Source: Flaccisagitta enflata
Taxonomy: Eukaryota > Chaetognatha > Sagittoidea > Aphragmophora
DNA length: 64,000 nt
Reading direction: 5' to 3'
NCBI GenBank assembly: GCA_965153355.1
Contig: OZ231128.1
Span: 46,748,001 to 46,812,000, forward strand
This document shows, piece by piece, positions 56,926 to 64,000 of this stretch. The position numbers and the translations under genes were made by a program. Numbering within the stretch: the stretch's first letter is position 1; each line of letters starts with the position of its first letter. Below the pieces are notes generated by a model, which was given only the letters and a program-made list of their open reading frames with translations, made no database searches and was not told the DNA's origin.

Positions 56926-57899
56926 TTTTCTTTCTGTCTGTCTTTCTTGTCTTGTATGGTTTTTTCGTTTGTCTTTCAGTAAATTGCTTGCCAGTTAATC
57001 TCAAAACAAAAACGTATAAGCGCATATTTAAAAAGAAACATGCGGAAGAATCGCGCAAACGGAAGGATGATTGTTTGAATATAGACTGACAGACAGACAG
57101 ACAGACAGACTTAGATAATGACCTCAAAACAAGGAAAAAGTCTATCTTACAGTTAGAGATAAAAATCTCTCTTAGTACTGAAACCTTTGCTTGTTTAAAG
57201 GGGAAAATGAAAAAAACACAAAAATTTTGTGAAATATGCTTGCCGCGGGGCCACGATGCTCGTTTGGGGCCGGTTCCACCCTGATATAGTGGTCAAAAAA
57301 CCCTCAGGCGATTACTATTAAATTCTACAGCCTCATTTTAGTCTGTTATCATGAGAAAACAACGTAGTTTCCCTGTAGAGAGAGAACTGGGCCAGTAACT
57401 GGCCAAAATGCTGATTACGGGGCCCATATGCTCGATCAGGTCCGGGGGCGGTGCGGGATCCCGTCAGATTTCGCCATTTTTGACCTCAGAATCGGATTCT
57501 ACGGGTCGAAAACCTTGGAATATGTTTAATGGTATCGCCTGTGACATTCCATTGACCTTCTGAGCCCAGTTATTCAATGATAGATAAGCTGAGAAACGTT
57601 TTAAACTACTTCAAAAACATCACTGATTCAAGCCTTTTTTGGATTGATGATTCAAAAAAATTGTGATGTAAACCTTCACAATTCCTGAAATGTATTGGAA
57701 AATCTGCCCATTCCTAAAATAAAAGCTTTATGTTCAAATCCATGTGGAAGACAAACTACTTGACCAAAATGGTTGAAATTTTGACACAAAAAAAGTCAAT
57801 GTATACTCTTTAAGACTAAATTAATATCAAATACATGACTTTTAGCATCTGTGAGTAAAAGCTTAACGGAATCCGACAACTCAGCTGGATGACCCGGTA

Positions 57900-58848
57900 C
57901 CTTATCTACCTTGCATCAGAATGGTTTCTTTCTTTTTAATATTAGTCATCATTAGTCATATTAGTCATCATAAGTCATCATGTTGAGATCGTTTATAATC
58001 AAGTAATAGTCACCAACAGTGATGAGAATCATGGTTGTTAATCGAAAAAAAGGTAAGTAAGCAGATAAACAGAAAACTGGTTGATAATGCAGAACACCAG
58101 GAAAGAAGGAAAAGTTACAAATCAAGGAGAACACATCGTGGTCCCCCCCCCCCCCGTCCTAAATATCTCTCTTTGGTGAATCTTGGGAAATGACTGATAA
58201 CAACAGCAGGTGCACATGAATTTTCTGGGCGCATTTAGAGCAATAATATTTCTAGAACAAAGGATGTTTGACTGATCAACAATTGATTGATGCAAAAACT
58301 AACGATTTTTGTAAGGTTAACAAAAGGTGACTGATCAAGACATGATCACAAGCACAGAAAAGGAGATCATACAAATGGTGATAAGCAAGAAAAATAAACC
58401 GAGATCTGCGTCTGTGATAAAGGTAAAACTTAACAATGTAATGATATACCAAATCAAACTGACCAAACGTTTTGTCAACGTTTTGCAAATGCCAAATAGA
58501 GTAGAATAAACAAATCAAAGTAACCACTCAAACGTAAAGGGTCAGAGACGATGTAAAAGATAACGTAAAAGAATGATCAAAACATCTTGTCGTGAAAAAG
58601 CAAGCATGGTGTCAACTGACATCAATAAAAAACACTTTTCGACTTTTGGATGACGCATCGCATAAGTTAATAAAACTACAAAAACAACACTGACCAACAA
58701 CAAAAACAACAAAAACAACTCTGACCAACAACTGAAAACGAATACGATAACGACATGTTGATCAATACAACAACTTACATAAAGAACGTTCGTTGAATAT
58801 ACCTGTGAAATGATCCGACGACCATTCAGTCATATTTCAACAGCAAAC
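57900..58848. other. AT-rich DNA downstream of the 171-residue gene; no gene seen
   Basis: Contains AGTCATATTAGTCATC repeats near 57945 and a 14-C run near 58142. For the minus-strand gene at 58849 this would be the 3' flank; an AATAAA on the minus strand (TTTATT) is not clearly placed. Confidence 0.3.
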
Positions 58849-59364
58849 TTAAGAGGCGAAATTGTCCATTTCGTAAGCCGCTTGTTGGAGTTCTGCGAGG
58901 GAAGTGGCTGAAAGGGAGGCTGCAACCGAAGCTACTGCATCTTCTTCCGGTGATGTGGCATCCTCGATCGGTGGAGCTGCAGCTTGGTTTTCCAGCGACG
59001 CATCGTCACCTTCCGTGTCTTCCTGCGCTGCAGCGTCGTCTTCCCGCGCTGCGGAAGCGTCGTCTGCTGCAACTTCTTCCTTCCTCGCGTCTCGAACAAT
59101 GGCTTTGCCACGCGCTTCGTCGAATTTCCTCTCAAATTTCGGCGCGATGTTTGCCGGGAGACTCGCCACGTCGTCTACTTGAGCCGTTGGCACGACGTTG
59201 AATTCTTGCGGTACGCTAACGATCGCCATACTGGACCAATTGAGGCTCGCCCCGCACCCGACGCGCTGACGTGTGCTTGCAACCCGACGCGCTTGCCTCT
59301 GCCCAGATCGCGCAATGCTAAACTTCCCTTTGACGTAATCCCAAATGAACGTGAAAGTAGCCAT
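58849..59364 (-). CDS. Hypothetical 171-residue protein with acidic Ala-rich C-terminus
   Basis: A single uninterrupted frame on the minus strand, ATG at 59364 to TAA at 58849. The N-terminal half has ordinary composition (starts MATFTFIWDYVKGKFSIARS; contains SVPQEFNVVPTAQVDDVASL and APKFERKFDEARGKAI). The C-terminal half is rich in Ala, Glu and Asp (REDDAAAQEDTEGDDASLEN) and ends AELQQAAYEMDNFAS. GC content rises sharply against the AT-rich flanks, which supports coding. No signal peptide, membrane segment or family motif is recognised. It lies 1 kb downstream of the AIG1 gene on the same strand. It could be the last exon of a longer transcript, with the inner Met47 (MAIVSVPQEF) as an alternative start. 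Function unknown. Confidence 0.6.
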   Translation of the reverse strand: MATFTFIWDYVKGKFSIARSGQRQARRVASTRQRVGCGASLNWSSMAIVSVPQEFNVVPTAQVDDVASLPANIAPKFERKFDEARGKAIVRDARKEEVAADDASAAREDDAAAQEDTEGDDASLENQAAAPPIEDATSPEEDAVASVAASLSATSLAELQQAAYEMDNFAS

Positions 59365-59439
59365 AATTCCACTGCGTCCACGGCGGAAATCCGGCTAAAA
59401 ACAAAGGGACCAATTAGTCTCTCATTAATGCCTTAGAGA

Positions 59440-59908
59440 TAATTTGCCAAACGCCCACATCTAGGGACATCTAGGTACATTCATCGCTGAGCGATTTAAG
59501 TTGCGGCGACCTAATCTCACATAATTTGAAAATTTTTAATGTGGATTTAATTTACGTTGGGAAAATAATTCTAGCTGCTCTGTTTGGTAAAAGTTATCCT
59601 TTTTCAACCCAGTATTTTCTAATTTTTTTCCAGTAGCAATTCGAAGTTGATAATAGGACATCAGGCACGATTCGAGATTCGCTGGGCCAACTTTTAAGAA
59701 ATGTGTCTACACTCTGTAACACCCATTTTACATTTTTATACAGTGATGTTTCTAACTCTGGAACGATCAATTACCATTTCCATAGTGCATGAGCTACAAA
59801 AATGTACTACATCACCCATTCTTAGATTTATATTGATAATTAAATCAATAACTGATGTCACATATTTCTTATAGTTGGCCCGGCGATTCCCGAATCATGC
59901 CATCAGCA
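59440..59908. other. AT-rich spacer upstream of the 171-residue gene
   Basis: No repeat or frame recognised. It would include the promoter of the minus-strand gene at 59364. Confidence 0.3.
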
Positions 59909-59909
59909 T

Positions 59910-60260
59910 CACGCGTGTCAGGGTGCCAAAAAAGGGCGAATCTGGCTTTTCCCCCGCCACCATCTTTTTCTTTTGCAAAAGTCCTGTCAAACGAGCCATT
60001 GCGCGACCTTCAATTCAATCAGGAACCATCGTTAGGGCGTGGTTGAAGTTTGTATTGAATTAGCATTGGTGTCAATATTTTTAATATGCAAATTTTGCCT
60101 CCACCATAGATTTCTATGAAAACTTCATGGTCACCCTAACGATGGTTCCCAATCGTTTTGGGAATCGCGCGACGGCTCATTTGATAGCATTTTAGCAGAG
60201 GAAACAGGTGATGGCGGGGGAAACCCAGTTTCAGCCGATTCCAGCACTCTGACATGCTTA
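59910..60260. mobile_element. hAT-like MITE with 8-bp target duplication
   Basis: About 125-bp imperfect terminal inverted repeats start CGTGTCAGGGTGCC and end CAGCACTCTGACATGC, with CCCCCGCCA and TGGCGGGGG, and GGAACCATCGTTAGGG and CCCTAACGATGGTTCC further in. ATCAGCAT lies at 59902..59909 and 60261..60268. Located between the two minus-strand genes, about 100 bp from the AIG1 stop codon. No coding capacity. Confidence 0.8.
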
Positions 60261-60366
60261 ATCAGCATATATGGTGATTAGGGATGGTTAGGGGTGGTGA
60301 ATGTTGAGATAAGTAATTCTCCTTGATAGGTGGTCATTCTGGGCCAGTGTGCAGCATCATTTTCAA

Positions 60367-62333
<1,967 letters not shown>

Positions 62334-62340
62334 GGTGCCT

Positions 62341-62344
<4 letters not shown>

Positions 62345-62425
<81 letters not shown>
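62345..62425. repeat. (GA)n microsatellite directly upstream of the AIG1 start
   Basis: About 80 bp of GA on plus, CT on the gene's strand, ending 11 bp before the ATG. It is either 5' leader, promoter, or the tract of a 5' intron. Confidence 0.9.
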
Positions 62426-62426
<1 letters not shown>

Positions 62427-62614
62427 CTGCTTGATCTCGCGAGTCACGCGACGGACGGACCGATGGACAAACAATGCATCTAAAAAATTTAACAAGACCG
62501 GATTAGCGAACAAGCCAATAAAAAATGTTCGACACACACTAAACATAACACCTCACAAAATTAGTCGGAAAAATACGGAAGCACAAAATCCGGTTACGTA
62601 GTAGGAGGCCTAGC

Positions 62615-62835
62615 GTCCTTTTGTCTTTTGTTTTTAGCGGTAAATCACTCGAATGCGGGTAACGAGTTAGGATTAGGGGTAGGGTTAGTGTTAGGGTTAG
62701 GGATAAGGTCAGGGATAGTCTTGGGGATCAGGTTAGGGTTAGGGTTAGGGCTAGTGTTAGGGTTAGGGGTGTTTTAGAGCTTAATATCTACTCGCCGATT
62801 GAAAGTTTGCTCTGGCGGAATTTTCGGGAAACTCA
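62615..62835 (+). repeat. Dispersed repeat L, diverged copy, TTAGGG-like tract
   Basis: TTTTGTTTTTAGCG, then about 110 bp of AGGGTTAGGGTTAGG-like DNA, then GTTTGCTCTGGCGGAATTTTC. Order and ends match copies at 23810 and 63725, but identity is lower. Confidence 0.65.
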
Positions 62836-63465
62836 AGTGCGCTAAGTCATCTACAAAATGACCCAAAATCTATGAAAAAAATACTTTCAATTCTAGTTAG
62901 GCTAGCGTGATGTAATCTTTATTGTAGCAAGTCAAAGGTATTGATACTCTTCAGTTAAAATTTCATGACATAAGCCCGAATAGCAGTATGATTTTTATGG
63001 TATTTTTGCTTCTGTATTTATCCGCCTGAACTTGGGAGGTGTTAGAAGATATGTTGCCCCAGTTTAATTAAAAAGATGTTTACGTACTGTACCTGAATAT
63101 GATGAATTTAACAAGTTGTAACTGTAAGTTTTAAGTCTCTTCTTTGGTCCGAAATCCAGACGAATTGATGAAATCTTATTTGAGCACTCCTGATTTGAGA
63201 GTTCTTCTGTGTCCAACGACGGAGTTTAGGCAGGTCGCTTACAGAAACTATCGGCCGGAGGATTTTCCTCTAAAGTCTTTTGACCCTAATTATAATTGGT
63301 AAAATTAACATTTCTTAGAAATCGTCAGTGCAGTTTCGTTAGCCGCGCCGATGCTGTTGATCGGAAAAAGAAAATTAAACAAATGAACATGCACTGACTC
63401 AATGATTATCGATGACTATGACTATGACTATGTCTCAATTACTATGTGTTCCATTTCATTTTCAG
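62836..63465. other. AT-rich spacer, no gene seen
   Basis: No splice-supported frame or known repeat family found, apart from GACTATGACTATG repeats near 63414. Confidence 0.35.
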
Positions 63466-63613
63466 AAAACAAGGCCGGATACACGGCCAATACCAGTCGT
63501 GGATGGGTGGGCAGGGGTGGAAAGGCGCGTTTTCGCACTTTCTCAACTCGATCGCCCCTACGGACCGACCGACTGACCGACGGACAAAGCCTCGCTAGTC
63601 CGCGACTAAAAAG
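63466..63613 (-). mobile_element. Family A element, GGAC type
   Basis: Left TTTTTAGTCGCGGAC, inner arm shortened to TAGCGAGG, (GTCG/GTCC)n core, body TTGAGAAAGTGCGAAAACG, right block ATCCACGACT, GGTATTGGCCGTGTATCC and CCTTGTT. Confidence 0.85.
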
Positions 63614-63724
63614 CAGAGATGGCTATCGAGAAAATACGAATGCTTTTCAAAAGTGACGTCTTAAAGATCAGATGGGCGAAGGAAATGAAGAAGAAACCTA
63701 TGACGTTATAGGGACAAGAAAGGG

Positions 63725-64000
63725 ACATTTTGAATGAGTCTCTGAACGATTTTGTTTTTCTTTCAGAATCCTCCGCCAGAGCGAATTTAATTCAAATAGC
63801 TTCGGGTCGTAACACATAAAACCCAGCCAACCCTTAGCCCTAAAGCTAATCTTGTCCCTAACCTTAACCCTAAAACTATCCCCAACCCTAACCCTAACCC
63901 TAAACCCACCCCTAACCCTAATTTAAAAAACCGCTTAAAAAGTCTTAAAAACAAAAGATCGACAGATGGTTGTTCAAGTGTACCCAAGAGGGACAAGAAA
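63725..64000 (-). repeat. Dispersed repeat L, copy 3, runs off the window end
   Basis: CAGAATCCTCCGCCAGAGC, GCTTCGGGTCGTAACACAT, then CCCTAACCCTAACCC-like DNA (63835..63930) and AGTCTTAAAAACAAAAGATC. It matches the copy at 23810..24085 in reverse complement over almost its full length. The 69-residue Gly/Leu frame is the tract translated. Confidence 0.85.

Overview
The window reads as nuclear DNA of a eukaryote, probably a metazoan and perhaps a marine invertebrate. Introns have GT-AG ends, proteins are split across exons, the AIG1-type GTPase has an invertebrate-style C-terminal zinc motif, TTAGGG-like tracts occur, and there are many non-autonomous transposons. I cannot name the species. 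Most of the DNA is non-coding. It is exceptionally rich in simple repeats (GT, CT/GA, CTTT, CAA/TTG, CTT, ATG) and in interlocked short mobile elements. Most long open frames are translations of these arrays and are not genes.

Three coding units can be supported. (1) A plus-strand gene, at least 13 exons between 16604 and 37063, was assembled by hand from splice sites. Every junction keeps the reading frame, giving more than 1,800 codons of Ser/Pro/Thr-rich, poly-Gln/poly-Asn, probably disordered protein. No family is recognised and the 3' end is unresolved. (2) A minus-strand gene at 58849..59364 encodes 171 residues with an Ala/Glu/Asp-rich tail, function unknown. (3) A minus-strand two-exon gene at 60367..62333 encodes a 346-residue AIG1/GIMAP-type GTPase with a C-terminal CxxC-x9-C-x4-C motif.

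The rest is repeats. 'Family A' (about 30 copies or fragments) starts TTTTTAG plus a hairpin, has a variable (GTCN)n core, and ends in a hairpin followed by TTGTT. Its left end, left hairpin arm and right end vary together from copy to copy, recalling Helentron-derived (HINE) elements. 'Family B/C' (about 11 copies) has GGGCAGCGG-type ends around arrays of ~20-bp units in facing orientations. Others are hAT-like MITEs with 8-bp target duplications (24952..25342, 29439..29863, 59910..60260), elements with TACCGTA termini ('H'), long inverted repeats ('E', 'G', 'F'), a palindromic element ('D') and a repeat carrying TTAGGG-like tracts ('L').

Layout: 1-16.5 kb, repeats and microsatellites with no supported gene; 16.6-37.1 kb, the large split gene with introns full of elements; 37-58.8 kb, densely nested elements with no supported gene; 58.8-62.3 kb, two minus-strand genes; 62.3-64 kb, repeats. 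All gene models and element families come from reading the sequence by eye; no alignment or database search was run.
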